Positions 52,041-62,048 are shown, numbered from the stretch's first letter. The stretch: DNA of 64,000 nt from Ornithobacterium rhinotracheale (GCF_004088395.1 NZ_CP035107.1:1999001-2063000); one strand, 5' to 3'. Translations and numbers: made by a program. The notes: generated from the sequence alone by a model not told the origin.

Positions 52041-52907
52041 TTAGTTAAAATTTATGTATTCTTCGGGGTCTACGGCTTTTCCTCGCACCCAAAGCTCAAA
52101 ATGCAGGTGTGGCCCCGTGGTTTGCTCGCCCGAGTTTCCTACCTCAGCAATTACTTCGCCTTTTTCTACCACATCGCCTGTTTTTTTAAACACCTTAGAG
52201 GCGTGTTTATACACGGAAATCACATCATTGGGGTGGCGAATGATTACGGTGTAGCCCGTCTCTGGAATCCACTCTGCTAGTACCACATCACCGCCCTCCA
52301 CGGCCTTGATACTCTCACCTGTTTTGGCGGCAATGTCTACGGCCAAATGCTTCTCTGTTAAATCATATTTTGCAGTAAGCACGCCCTTTGCGGGGACAAA
52401 ATACAGTGGCACATCGATCTGTTTCTTAGCCTTGGTGATCGCCTCCATTTCCTCCTGCGCTATCTGCAAACGAAACAGAGAATCTTGCTCTGTGGGCTTT
52501 AAATACTCTGAGTTTAGGGCTATTTTTTCCTGCTTTGCCATAAGGCTATCCACTTGCTCGGCTTTAATTTTCCCGCCCACCACGGCCTGCACACTGCTAA
52601 TGTAACGCTGGTGATGCTGCAAAGAATCTTCTATGGATAAAAGTCGCTCGTTTAGTTCAAGCAATTGTTTTTTATAAAGCGTTTCGGGCGTATTTTGCTC
52701 GGGCAAAATGTAGCTTTTCAGCGGCGTGTAACGCATAACTACAAAGGTGGCTCCGATGATAAACAAGGTGAAAAACGCCACCAAAAGCAAGACATTCAGC
52801 ACATTTAATTTGTAGGAAAGCATTGTTTCCTCGGTGTTCAAATCTTGAATCTGAACGCTGTAATGGTCGGTGAGTTTTGGTCTAAATTTTTTTCTTGGTT
52901 TTTCCAC
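52041..52907 (-). CDS. M23-family (LytM) metallopeptidase, membrane anchored
   Basis: A 288-residue protein with one N-terminal transmembrane helix (VLNVLLLVAFFTLFIIGATF), a coiled-coil region, and a C-terminal LytM domain. The zinc ligands are visible: H and D in HLAVDIA, and HxH in GPHLHFELW, with the SVYKHASKVF histidine in between. It should cut peptidoglycan cross-bridges from the periplasmic face. First gene of the M23-GH3-pnuC-radC operon. Confidence 0.92.
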   Translation of the reverse strand: MEKPRKKFRPKLTDHYSVQIQDLNTEETMLSYKLNVLNVLLLVAFFTLFIIGATFVVMRYTPLKSYILPEQNTPETLYKKQLLELNERLLSIEDSLQHHQRYISSVQAVVGGKIKAEQVDSLMAKQEKIALNSEYLKPTEQDSLFRLQIAQEEMEAITKAKKQIDVPLYFVPAKGVLTAKYDLTEKHLAVDIAAKTGESIKAVEGGDVVLAEWIPETGYTVIIRHPNDVISVYKHASKVFKKTGDVVEKGEVIAEVGNSGEQTTGPHLHFELWVRGKAVDPEEYINFN

Positions 52908-53036
52908 GGACTATTTTTGTGTTGCAAATATCTAAAAATAAGGCTTTTTTTCCGATTTTTTTTGATTAAATTTTGGGCTAAAAATTCCAAATATTTTTTT
53001 TAAATATTTAAAGAAAGAATGCCTAAAAATCATTTT

Positions 53037-55388
53037 TTAGCCAAAAATACTAATTCCTTGCCTCATCTGAAGCTCTTCTTTTTGCTCATTTTCTTTCAGC
53101 TCTTCTTGCTTTGGCGTTTGTGGCTCTACTTCAAGTATTTGTTTCTTTTTACTTGGGGAAGACAAAGCTAGTAAAGCTCTAGCTCTCTCTGCTTCAGGGC
53201 TATCTTTGTAGCGGACTATAATTTGATTAAGTGCTGAAAAATAAGCCATTTTATCTTCTATTCTATAATAGGCAAATGCCTTTAATAATAAAAATTTAGC
53301 AGACAGAGGTTCTTTCTCAAAATCTAAAATTCCTTTTTCACATTCCGCTATCGTCTCTTTATAATCTTTTTTTTCGAATAGCTCATAGGCTTTTTTGTAT
53401 GCAACTAGTGCCTCTTCACTGTTCGACTTATCAAGAACCTTGGCTGGATTTTTTATATATTGAGCATACAAAGAGTTTGGGTACTGACTTAAAATTAGAT
53501 TTTTATACTTATCGCTAAGCAAAACATTATTTTTTCGATTAATTCGATACAGTTGAAAATAAGCCTCATATTTCACTGAATCTTTTTTAGGAGGGCTTGC
53601 TAAAAGTAGCTCCAGTGTTTCACTTGCCCATTTTGGATTTTTCAACAAATCGGCATAAGCAACGCCTAATTTTAGTTGCGTAGTATCTCGCTCTAATTTT
53701 AGTCTATTTAATTGTGTGGGCGTTGGTATTTGCTCTAAATAATATTCCAATTCATATCGACGAGGATTCTTAGCATCAGTCTGCCCTATAAGTTCCGCTT
53801 TTTTCTGGGCTAGTGCATCTCCTCCTGTTGCAGAGTTTCGCCAATTATCTCGCAATGTAATATTTCCCCAAAGGCGTTTAAATTCATTTTCTCCAGTAGC
53901 TTTAGCAGACTCACTATAGAAATAGAATTTGCTCCCCTCCTTTCCAAAACTCGAATCAAAAGATTTTATTTTTCGCTGAGTTTTAAACTCAGTAGCCATT
54001 TTTTCATCTTGCTGGCGTTGCTCCTCATCTTTCTTCTTTAGGTTAGAAATAAAATGTTTAAAAAATTCCTTTTGCTCAACTAGATTGAGTGACGAAATAT
54101 TGATAATACTATCATTTTTCACAACTAAATAATGCATTTTCATTACCTGACTCAGGTTTTTACTCAATTCTGCTAATTCTTCCTTCCTTCTAGACTGAGG
54201 AATCACAGCTACAGCACTATCATAATAGGCATTAGCATATACATATTCAGCTTTTCGCATGTAAATATTTCCTAATGCCGCAAAAGTTTCTGCCCTATAT
54301 TGGGGTGAAGATATCGGATCTTTCAACGCCAATAAATAATACTTTTTAGCTAAATTAATAGAATCTATCTTTTCCTCTATGTTTCCTATAGCATATAAAA
54401 ATTCATTTTTATACTTTTCATAGTTTCCTACTCTAGCGTACTTTTTGAGTGCCGAAACAAAATCATTCGCATTATCTTCTTTTGGTTGAAAATTCATTGC
54501 CTTGGCAACAATGGCTCTAGCCTCCATCTCAAAACTGGGTTTTAGCTTGTAGGCTTTGGTAAACTTCTCGTTGGCCAATGGGTAGTCTTTAATCTCGCTT
54601 AAAATCTGCCCTTGCACGAAATATAATCTCGCTTTTTGTTTTTTGTTTTTGGTATTTTTGATAGCTTCGTTCAGTGCATTAATGGCACTTTCGTAATTTT
54701 TAGCTTGATAAAACAATTCCGCATATTGTTGTGCCACCAATGCTTTAAGAGGCTTTTTTAAATCCTTAGTAGCATATAATTTATCTAAAATCTCTGCGGC
54801 GGCGTAGTGGTTTCCTCCTTGAATTTGAGCCAGAGCAATATAGTATTGCGCCCACGGAATGAATTTCTTAAAGCCCATACGCTTCACCTGCTCCAAGGCT
54901 TCCAGCGCGGGGAAGGTTTTGCCTTGATAGTAGCGTGCCTGCCCGAGCATTAAATAAGCGCGCGCAATTTCCTTATTCCGCTCTGCGCCCTTGATTATCA
55001 TCGAGTGATTTTCTATGGCTTTCAGGGCTTTTTCTTCTGCCTTGGCATAGCCCGTGCGTGTGCTATTCTCGTTATTCAGCAAATTGCCCGATTGCACCGC
55101 GCCCATAAGCCCAAGCCCCTGCCCTGCGGGGGCATAGCTCACCTGCTCGGCGTCTTCATTGCTATTAAATTCTCCATAGGGCGAAACTTTTAAGACTTCA
55201 AAATAATTATCTTGATGATTGGCCTGTGCCTCTTTTAGGCGTTCATTAATCGCCTGCTGCCCATTAAATAGGGTATTAAACCAAGCCGTGGCTTTGTGGT
55301 AGGTACGATTTTTAAACGAATCTTTGCGCGTAGAACACGCCCCCAAAAGCATTATTATACAGAGTAAAGAAATTATACGCTTCAACAT
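53037..55388 (-). CDS. SprE/PorW-like TPR lipoprotein of the type IX secretion/gliding machinery
   Basis: A 783-residue lipoprotein (lipobox LLGACSTRKD) beginning FKNRTYHKATAWFNTLFNGQ, the hallmark of SprE/PorW, with many tetratricopeptide repeats through the protein (for example ARLYFVQGQILSEIKDYPLA and ALGNIYMRKAEYVYANAYY). SprE/PorW is required for type IX secretion. Consistent with two T9SS cargo genes and a sprA end in the window. A polar, Glu/Lys-rich C-terminus. Confidence 0.85.
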   Translation of the reverse strand: MLKRIISLLCIIMLLGACSTRKDSFKNRTYHKATAWFNTLFNGQQAINERLKEAQANHQDNYFEVLKVSPYGEFNSNEDAEQVSYAPAGQGLGLMGAVQSGNLLNNENSTRTGYAKAEEKALKAIENHSMIIKGAERNKEIARAYLMLGQARYYQGKTFPALEALEQVKRMGFKKFIPWAQYYIALAQIQGGNHYAAAEILDKLYATKDLKKPLKALVAQQYAELFYQAKNYESAINALNEAIKNTKNKKQKARLYFVQGQILSEIKDYPLANEKFTKAYKLKPSFEMEARAIVAKAMNFQPKEDNANDFVSALKKYARVGNYEKYKNEFLYAIGNIEEKIDSINLAKKYYLLALKDPISSPQYRAETFAALGNIYMRKAEYVYANAYYDSAVAVIPQSRRKEELAELSKNLSQVMKMHYLVVKNDSIINISSLNLVEQKEFFKHFISNLKKKDEEQRQQDEKMATEFKTQRKIKSFDSSFGKEGSKFYFYSESAKATGENEFKRLWGNITLRDNWRNSATGGDALAQKKAELIGQTDAKNPRRYELEYYLEQIPTPTQLNRLKLERDTTQLKLGVAYADLLKNPKWASETLELLLASPPKKDSVKYEAYFQLYRINRKNNVLLSDKYKNLILSQYPNSLYAQYIKNPAKVLDKSNSEEALVAYKKAYELFEKKDYKETIAECEKGILDFEKEPLSAKFLLLKAFAYYRIEDKMAYFSALNQIIVRYKDSPEAERARALLALSSPSKKKQILEVEPQTPKQEELKENEQKEELQMRQGISIFG

Positions 55389-55393
55389 AACGG

Positions 55394-55401
55394 CAAAACT
55401 A
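55394..55401 (-). promoter_or_regulatory. Possible -7 element directly at the sprE start
   Basis: The complement reads TAGTTTTG (TANNTTTG), only 5 bp before the annotated ATG at 55388, implying a leaderless or very short leader transcript if used. Confidence 0.3.
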
Positions 55402-55522
55402 CATAAAAAAACGATAAATTAATGTTTTTTATGGAATTATATAGATTTCTTATGTTTCAATTTAAAGAATTAGAGAAATGTTTCATTGCATTGATTCTAA
55501 GCGTCTATACTATTTTAATTCT

Positions 55523-56341
55523 TTAAAAATAAATCCCCGTCCCAAAGCCTACGCCATTGAATTTAATATCGCCGATGTTATGATGAAAATATTTGGCACC
55601 CACTTCATATTGCTTGAAGTGAAAAGTAGGGTTGATTTCAAATTGGTCAGCATTGCCACTTAAATCGCCTCCTAAAAAAGCGGCTTTATAATTAATTTTC
55701 ACGCTGATGGGCTTCATGTAAAATCCTGCACCAAAGTTCAACGCTAAGCCTCCCTTTTTCACTTCGTTGCCCAAATACGCTACTCCCACACCCCAATTTA
55801 AGGTGAAAATCTGCGTACGAATACGGTAGTAATCTATCGTAGCATAGAACAAATCCAGCCTTTCGGCCTTGCCATTTTCCTTGCCCCAATAATGCGTGTG
55901 CGAGGGCGAAAAACCAAAGCGATCGCCAATACGCAAATTCACTTGCAATTGATTGGCTTTCACATAAGTTGATTTCAAAAAATAGTCTGAAACATGCGTA
56001 CGCAAAATAAAATCACGATCTTGTGTGTAGCTGTAGTCGCCTTTGCTTTTTTGAAAATATGGATATGGTTGCAATTCCGCATTTCGCATTTCTTTATCTA
56101 TAGTGAGCGGACTTTCCACCAGTGGAAACCATGCCAAACCAATAACAAGCATGGTACCGATTCCCATTTCATCGTTATCGTATCTTCGCACGCTCGACTG
56201 AGATGAGCTCACCTCCAATGGCATATACTCAAGCGATTCGTATTCTCTATCCTTCAAATTTTCTTTGGCTCTTTTAATTTTCTCTTGCCCAAAGCTCACA
56301 CTTGTACACAACGCAAGTGCAACAAAAACTACCTTTCTCAT
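55523..56341 (-). CDS. Outer-membrane beta-barrel-like protein
   Basis: A 272-residue protein with a signal peptide (MRKVVFVALALCTSVSFGQ) and a body of alternating strands (VNLRIGDRFGFSPSHTHYWG, FTLNWGVGVAYLGNE, GLALNFGAGFYMKPISVKIN) ending KFNGVGFGTGIYF. The final strand is typical of barrel proteins. Function unknown. Its start overlaps the nuclease gene end by 4 bp (ATGA). Confidence 0.75.
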   Translation of the reverse strand: MRKVVFVALALCTSVSFGQEKIKRAKENLKDREYESLEYMPLEVSSSQSSVRRYDNDEMGIGTMLVIGLAWFPLVESPLTIDKEMRNAELQPYPYFQKSKGDYSYTQDRDFILRTHVSDYFLKSTYVKANQLQVNLRIGDRFGFSPSHTHYWGKENGKAERLDLFYATIDYYRIRTQIFTLNWGVGVAYLGNEVKKGGLALNFGAGFYMKPISVKINYKAAFLGGDLSGNADQFEINPTFHFKQYEVGAKYFHHNIGDIKFNGVGFGTGIYF

Positions 56342-59037
56342 TCGTCCTCTGAATTTTCTTCGATTATTTCCCCAAAGACTTTCGTCTCATCAAAAATTTC
56401 TTCAACTAAATTTTCAATCGCCAAAAGACCTTCTTTTATATTTTCTAAATTAAATTCCATTACTTCATCTAATTGCAACAATTCTATCTGCCTATTTAAA
56501 AATCTAAGCGGATAAATTCCTGCTGCCACTTTCTGGCTTGGGTGTGCTTTTAGGTACATGAAGCAATAGATCAAAAGCTGAATCGCCTTGGCACTTTCTT
56601 TATCCTTCGCAAATTTTTCCCAGCGGGCTTTGTTAAAATTCAGTTCACGGCTATCGAGCCCGCCCGTTTTGTAATCAATCACGCGAATCATTCCATTAAG
56701 CGATTCCACTCGGTCGATTTTCCCACCAAAGTTGATTTCTCGTCCGCTGCTCAGCGTCATAGGCGCAGAAAAGTCTCTTTCCAGCTCCATGATGATTAAA
56801 CGATTATTTTTAGCCGTGAGTTCATCTTTGCGCAAAACATTCTCCACCATTTCTTTCGCTACATTGTAAATAATGATGTTTTTTCCTTGCAATTGCTGGT
56901 CTTTAAGCAAGATTTCATTGAATTTCTGTTTGAGCGTACGCTCCAATTTCTCACGCATTGTTTTAAAATTCTCTTGCGTGAGTGCCTTGCCCAAAAACGG
57001 CGTGTACAATGCCTCGAGCGTATCGTGCACAGCGGTTCCCAAAGTTTGAAAATTCGCGGTTTCCTCTACTTCGCGTTCTTCTTTTATTTTTAAAACATAA
57101 CGCTCATAAAAACCTAAATTATCGTATAAATACGCTCCGAGCGACGACGGACTGATTTTGTTTTTCCACTGATTGAGCGCATGCATCACAGCGGGTGTTT
57201 TTTCCACGATTAAAGGTTCGGCTTTTTCGGGTGCATTTTCTACGCGCGCCAATTTTTGCTGAATTGTATGCGGAGATTCCAATTCTAATTGAAGCAGAAA
57301 ACGGCTCGGCTCGCCCTTGCCCATTCCATCTGAATCGGTGTTGTATAAAAAAGTAGCCGACTCGCATCGCTGAATCAAACGATAAAAGTGGTACGCATAA
57401 ATGGCATCGTTTTCCAAAAATGTATTAAGCCCAAATCGCCGTCTATGCTCAAACGGAATGGCTGTATTTTCTTGTCGCCCCAGAGGAAAAACACCTTCGT
57501 TTGCCGATGTAAAAATGATATGTTTAAAATCAAGCAAACGCGTTTCCAACACGCCGAGCAACTGCAAACCCACCAACGGCTCCCCTAAAAACGAAAGTGT
57601 CTCGGTGCGCAAAATCTGCTGATACAATTGCTTGAAAATCTTAAAATTCGTGATAATTCCATATTTTTCAAACAATTGTACTAATTGCTGAAATATATTT
57701 TTAAATCTAAAGAAATATTCTTGTTCAATATCGCTTGACTTAACACTTGCGCAGAAATATTCAATCCAATCGACCATGCCCTTAGCAAAATCCAAAGGTT
57801 GCGTAAAACCTTCAAACAATGGCACAAAGAGCTTTTCGGTTTGAGCTAAAAGCTCCTCTCTGGAAATAAATATTTTATTGTTTTCTAAAATGTCTTTTTT
57901 AATGTTTTTAGCACTGTCTAAAAAATAGGCTTGAAAATTCGGATTTTCAATGATTCTCAAAACATCTTTATAGTAAAATTTCCCGAACGAATTAAATTTT
58001 TCTTGGTTGGCATATGCCTCCAATAAGGCTTGGAAAAATGAACTCAACGGCACAGATTGCAGTGGCAATCCCATAGTAATGTTGATTTTCTTCACTTCCT
58101 CGGGCAAGGAATTCAGCACTGCTGGCAACAACTGTTCATCGGCAAGAACAATTGCCGTTTCCTGCCGTTCTTCTGGCGTTAAGTTTTTAAGTTTTTCGCC
58201 TACAAATTTGGCAATACCGATTTGCTTAGCCCCCCCAATAATTTCAATTTTTTTATCTTTTTTGAAATAATCATTTTCCCAATTAAAAGGATTAAAACTA
58301 CCCGAAGCTTTATAATCACGCAAAAAGTTCCCTGCTTCTTGCTTCGGGTCTTGCATATAATATGCATCGGTATCCCAATAGCAATAAGCCCGTTTTTGTT
58401 CCACGAGTGTTTCCACAATGTGGCGTTCTGCTTTGGTAAAGGCATTAAAGCCTATGAAATAGAAATTTCGACGATCTTTAGCTATAAAATCTTTAATTTT
58501 TTCGGCAGCGGTTGAAGCTAAAAAGCCTCGATATGCCACTCCGTTTTGCAATAATTCCTCTTTTAAGTCATGATACAAAACTTTCGCCATGACCCAAAAT
58601 CCTAAATTTTGGTCGATTACCTCTCGGCTACCAATTTCCAATTCTTCTCCCCAAGCTTTGATACGCTCATCGGATACCATAAAATCAAATACCTCTTTGG
58701 GATCTGCCAACGAGGCATCAATGTCATCAAAATCTTTTAAAAGCGTGGGTGCCCATTTTAAAAATTCTTCAATGGATTTAGCCTCTGGCTGACGCTGATA
58801 GGCTGAAAACGCGGTGAATAACAACTCTAAACCTGAGACTAATTGAAGGCCTGACATTTGCTTAATTAGCTCCTCTATGGAAAGTATTTCGGGCAAAATG
58901 CCGGCAAATCCGCTTTCTACAAATGTTTTTCGCAAGAATGCCTTGGGGCGATTCCCTGGAACAACCAAAACCGTTCTGGAAAATTTGAGATTTTGCACCA
59001 TTAAATCTTCGACAACTTGCTGTAAAAAGGTTTTCAT
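56338..59037 (-). CDS. PD-(D/E)XK nuclease, AddB/RexB-like
   Basis: An 899-residue protein of the AddB-like family: N-terminal inactivated helicase-like region (RTVLVVPGNRPKAFLRKTF near the start, in place of a Walker A) and a C-terminal nuclease domain with the motif GGKIDRVESLNGMIRVIDYKTG (residues ~770-790). No iron-sulfur cysteine cluster is obvious. It probably works with a UvrD-like helicase in double-strand break resection; that partner is not in the window. mvaD precedes it by 12 bp. Confidence 0.85.
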   Translation of the reverse strand: MKTFLQQVVEDLMVQNLKFSRTVLVVPGNRPKAFLRKTFVESGFAGILPEILSIEELIKQMSGLQLVSGLELLFTAFSAYQRQPEAKSIEEFLKWAPTLLKDFDDIDASLADPKEVFDFMVSDERIKAWGEELEIGSREVIDQNLGFWVMAKVLYHDLKEELLQNGVAYRGFLASTAAEKIKDFIAKDRRNFYFIGFNAFTKAERHIVETLVEQKRAYCYWDTDAYYMQDPKQEAGNFLRDYKASGSFNPFNWENDYFKKDKKIEIIGGAKQIGIAKFVGEKLKNLTPEERQETAIVLADEQLLPAVLNSLPEEVKKINITMGLPLQSVPLSSFFQALLEAYANQEKFNSFGKFYYKDVLRIIENPNFQAYFLDSAKNIKKDILENNKIFISREELLAQTEKLFVPLFEGFTQPLDFAKGMVDWIEYFCASVKSSDIEQEYFFRFKNIFQQLVQLFEKYGIITNFKIFKQLYQQILRTETLSFLGEPLVGLQLLGVLETRLLDFKHIIFTSANEGVFPLGRQENTAIPFEHRRRFGLNTFLENDAIYAYHFYRLIQRCESATFLYNTDSDGMGKGEPSRFLLQLELESPHTIQQKLARVENAPEKAEPLIVEKTPAVMHALNQWKNKISPSSLGAYLYDNLGFYERYVLKIKEEREVEETANFQTLGTAVHDTLEALYTPFLGKALTQENFKTMREKLERTLKQKFNEILLKDQQLQGKNIIIYNVAKEMVENVLRKDELTAKNNRLIIMELERDFSAPMTLSSGREINFGGKIDRVESLNGMIRVIDYKTGGLDSRELNFNKARWEKFAKDKESAKAIQLLIYCFMYLKAHPSQKVAAGIYPLRFLNRQIELLQLDEVMEFNLENIKEGLLAIENLVEEIFDETKVFGEIIEENSEDE

Positions 59038-59049
59038 ACTCGGTGGATT

Positions 59050-60120
59050 TTAAAAAACTAAACTATCAAAAATGGCATTCCCGCTTGCGGTGTGTGGCAA
59101 TAATTCTTTACGAATGAATGCCTCGATTTCTTCTGCCTCCTTTTCGGGATAGAGCAAGTGTACATTGGCTCCCGCATCAAGTGTGAAAAATAGATTTTTG
59201 CCCGTTTCTTTTCGGTAATTCCAGATTTTTTGAAGACAAGCCAGTGTACCCGTTTGCATCAAAATATACGCAGGGCTAGACATCATCATTAGTGCATGCA
59301 GGCTCATGGCTTCATGTTCCACCAAATCACCAAATTGCTCAACATCACCTGATTGTAAAATTGCTTTAAGCTTCCCAATGTTTTTCTTGGCTTCACTAAA
59401 TCTTGTTTCACCATACGGGTGATTGTTCATCAAGCCATGTCCCACGGTGCTCGAAACACTTTTTTGCCCTTCGTGAATAAGCAAAATACAATCTTTGAAA
59501 GTTCTAAAAATCGGGTGAATTTCATTTTCGTTCAACGGCACTGCATACAAATCCGAACTTTCTGAATAAAACTCCGATTCACCCCAAAGCACCAAACCTG
59601 GGTACACCGATCGGCAAGCACTCCCCGAACCCAAACGGGCTAAAAAAGAAATTTTTTCTTGGGGAATTTCTAAACTTGGATTTAATTTCTGCTCAATTTG
59701 AATAAAACATTTAGCCAAGGCACTCATTCCCGAAGCCGAAGATGCGATACCACTACTGTGCGGAAAAGTGTTATGAGTTTTCACCACAAAATCAAAAGCC
59801 GTGGTCCAAGGACAATAATCCGCAATACGCTGAATAAATTTTTCGATTTTGGGAGCAAAATTAGGCTGTTCCACCTCATCTAAAAAAACCTGAATTTGAG
59901 CATTTTCTGATTTTTTAGGGCTAAAACTTAATTCTGTTTGGGTTTTGCAGGCTTGCAAAGTATAACTAATCGATGGATTTTTCGGGATTTGATCGCCCAT
60001 TTTCCCCCAATATTTCACAAGGGCAATGTTAGATGGGCTCTCGGCGCAGACTACGCCACTTTGTTGTAAATCAAAATTGGTATTGGCTGGGATAAAATTG
60101 CGTTCTGTTTTAGTCATCAT
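59050..60120 (-). CDS. mvaD: Diphosphomevalonate decarboxylase
   Basis: A 356-residue GHMP-kinase-fold enzyme giving isopentenyl diphosphate. CAESPSNIALVKYWGK is the family signature, the ATP loop is SSGIASSASGMSALAKC, and GLVLWGE follows. It shows that this organism makes isoprenoids by the mevalonate pathway, as many Flavobacteriia do, feeding products to UppS. The start is 60120 or the adjacent Met at 60117. Confidence 0.92.
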   Translation of the reverse strand: MMTKTERNFIPANTNFDLQQSGVVCAESPSNIALVKYWGKMGDQIPKNPSISYTLQACKTQTELSFSPKKSENAQIQVFLDEVEQPNFAPKIEKFIQRIADYCPWTTAFDFVVKTHNTFPHSSGIASSASGMSALAKCFIQIEQKLNPSLEIPQEKISFLARLGSGSACRSVYPGLVLWGESEFYSESSDLYAVPLNENEIHPIFRTFKDCILLIHEGQKSVSSTVGHGLMNNHPYGETRFSEAKKNIGKLKAILQSGDVEQFGDLVEHEAMSLHALMMMSSPAYILMQTGTLACLQKIWNYRKETGKNLFFTLDAGANVHLLYPEKEAEEIEAFIRKELLPHTASGNAIFDSLVF

Positions 60121-60206
60121 TAAATTTTATACAGGCGTAAAAATACTAAGTTTTTTTCTCCTTGCCTTACTTTCAATTCAATTTTTTCGGGATTATAAAG
60201 CATAAA

Positions 60207-60235
60207 AAAATCACGCTTGTTCCAAGCGTGATTTT
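60207..60235 (-). terminator. Terminator after the 126-aa T9SS protein gene
   Basis: The perfect 13-bp stem AAAATCACGCTTG / CAAGCGTGATTTT with a 3-base loop, 24 bp past the stop. Confidence 0.9.
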
Positions 60236-60258
60236 GATATAATTAAGATAACTATAAT

Positions 60259-60630
60259 TTACTGTTTTATGAGAGGCTTAACCTCCGAGCTATTGTCTGC
60301 AAAAAAGACCTTCACCAAATATTTACCTTTTTTCAAATTACTGATATTGATTTCAATTACTTCTTTACTCATGGGATTAGCTTGTTTTTTAAGAACTTCA
60401 TCTCCAAGTAAATTATAAATGAAAATTTCTTTTACACCTACATTTTCATTCTCCATAAGCCTAACATAAATAGAATCTTTAGCTGGATTAGGATAAATAT
60501 TTATTCGACCACCATCAATAAGGACATCTGTAATTAAGCCATTATTCTTAGATATCTTGTTACAATTGAAAGCCCCAGCAAAACTAGCCATAGAACTTAA
60601 AGCCAAAAACACGAGTAAAAGTTTCTTCAT
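60259..60630 (-). CDS. Small exported protein with T9SS type A sorting domain
   Basis: About 123 residues: signal peptide (MKKLLLVFLALSSMASFAGA), a very short linker, then almost entirely a T9SS type A sorting domain (INIYPNPAKDSIYVRLMENE, IFIYNLLGDEVLKKQ, ISNLKKGKYLVKVFFADNSS). It is close to being only a signal and a secretion tail, so it may be a decayed cargo or an anchoring peptide. Start at 60630 preferred over 60639. Confidence 0.82.
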   Translation of the reverse strand: MKKLLLVFLALSSMASFAGAFNCNKISKNNGLITDVLIDGGRINIYPNPAKDSIYVRLMENENVGVKEIFIYNLLGDEVLKKQANPMSKEVIEINISNLKKGKYLVKVFFADNSSEVKPLIKQ

Positions 60631-60680
60631 ATGGCACAAAAATAGACATTTTTCATTTACCTAACCACATATAAACATAA

Positions 60681-60713
60681 AAAAATGCTCAATCTTTCAA
60701 ACTGAGCATTTTT
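60681..60713 (-). terminator. Terminator after tonB (first copy)
   Basis: AAAAATGCTCA / TGAGCATTTTT stem with an 11-base loop, 17 bp past the stop. Confidence 0.88.
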
Positions 60714-60729
60714 CACAAATTTAATTGAA

Positions 60730-61560
60730 TTAATAATTCGGGTTTTTCAACTTAACATCTTGAGTAAAGATCAATTTCACCTTATCACCATTAGACATTC
60801 TAGCTGGCTCGATTATTTGGCCTTTTCTTCTTAAGTAATCAGCTGTTTTTTCGAGAGCTCTCTTAGCCTCTGGCTTAAAGATATCATCTCCAAATTTAGG
60901 GTTGATATTGGTGATATACCCGTTCTCATCTACATGGAACTCTAAACGAACCCCTACAGTTTCTTTGTTCACATCTGGAAATTCTGTATTAAGGTATTTC
61001 AAAATATCATCTCCTAATTTTTCACCAAAACATTTAATCAGCTCACGCTTTTTGCCTTTGTATTTTTCACAGCCAGGGTATACAGCCATTTGGTCTACAC
61101 GGTTCACCGTTACAGCCTCTGCCACACGCTCTTCTTTTGGAGCTTCTTGGGTCTTTTGTTTCAAAGCAGACAAGTCTACTTTTTTAACTCCCTCAGTTGA
61201 GTTAGACGGAGTCAAATTGATTTTTGGTGGTGTTGGTGTATTTTGATCCTGAATTGGCGGTGGTGGCACCGGCTTAGGACTTTGTTCGATTTCTTGAGGC
61301 ACTACTGGCGGTGGTGGCGGTGGTGGCTCATCCGCTTTTGGTGGCGGTGGTGGCGGAGTTTTAGGTTCTGGAATTTCTACCAAAACTGCCTCCGTTGGTG
61401 CTTCTACCTCGGCAATTTCTTCCTCTTTCACTAGGGCCTCATCATACTGCTTATAGTTGAACATCAACAAGATAGCTAACAAAACAACATTTAACCCGAC
61501 AAGGAAGTACAACATGCTCGATTTCTGAACATTTGCGTTTTGTGACTTTTTTACTTCCAT
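60730..61560 (-). CDS. TonB-family energy transducer (first copy)
   Basis: A 276-residue protein. N-terminal cytosolic basic stretch then a transmembrane helix (MLYFLVGLNVVLLAILLMF), a Pro-rich periplasmic linker (PPPPPP repeats at ~70-105), and a C-terminal TonB-like domain with MAVYPGCEKYKGKKRE, LKYLNTEFPDVN and VRLEFHVDENGYITNINPKF. It couples proton-motive force to outer-membrane receptors. The C-terminal domain pattern of PGCE and a C-F motif is specific to Bacteroidota paralogs. Confidence 0.88.
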   Translation of the reverse strand: MEVKKSQNANVQKSSMLYFLVGLNVVLLAILLMFNYKQYDEALVKEEEIAEVEAPTEAVLVEIPEPKTPPPPPPKADEPPPPPPPVVPQEIEQSPKPVPPPPIQDQNTPTPPKINLTPSNSTEGVKKVDLSALKQKTQEAPKEERVAEAVTVNRVDQMAVYPGCEKYKGKKRELIKCFGEKLGDDILKYLNTEFPDVNKETVGVRLEFHVDENGYITNINPKFGDDIFKPEAKRALEKTADYLRRKGQIIEPARMSNGDKVKLIFTQDVKLKNPNY

Positions 61561-61835
61561 TTTTTTAACTTTTTGTGATGACTAAGTTATAAATATTTTT
61601 TTAAAACACAAAAAATAATCTTTTTTTTGACATTTCCACTTTCGCCCACTCAGGCTTAAGTGATTGATTTTCTTATATTTAATTGTTTTCATTTTTTTTC
61701 ACTTTAGCGGATTTCTGATTTTTACTTTTTGCACAAATTTTGCTTTTTATAATATCTCCCAGCGGGTTCACTGTGAGGCGTGTATATTGTTTTCTTACAA
61801 ATAAGTAAGAAAGGCGCTCCTTGGTTATAAATTTC

Positions 61836-61958
61836 CTAGTCTCTGCCTAATATGGTAGCTCCGCTAATGGTTCCGGCACTTTTAATTACAAAACCAAATT
61901 TAACTTCTAGAGAATCTTTGTTTTTATCGACATTCTTTGGATATCGAGTGTCTAAATT
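61836..61958 (-). pseudogene. Remnant resembling a TonB C-terminal domain
   Basis: A 40-residue frame, with no start codon and a stop just upstream of it, reads RYPKNVDKNKDSLEVKFGFV then IKSAGTISGATILGRD. This resembles the YP-strand-FVI-GxVxxxxV pattern of TonB C-terminal domains. It lies between two intact tonB genes on the same strand. The rest of the gap 61561-62048 is AT-rich and otherwise empty. Confidence 0.4.
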
Positions 61959-61965
61959 TTAAATA

Positions 61966-62002
61966 AAAAGCCATCAGGGACAATCCAACTCTGATGGCTT
62001 TT
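61966..62002 (-). terminator. Terminator after tonB (second copy)
   Basis: AAAAGCCATCAG / CTGATGGCTTTT stem with a 13-base loop, 47 bp past the stop. Confidence 0.87.
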
Positions 62003-62048
62003 GACTTATTTTCAAAGCCTTTTATTTTTTTAATGAAAATATATCAAA

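Noticed and set aside
61243-61434. Trp/Arg-rich rightward frame opposite the tonB linker
   Set aside because: It is the antisense reading of the proline-codon runs of tonB.
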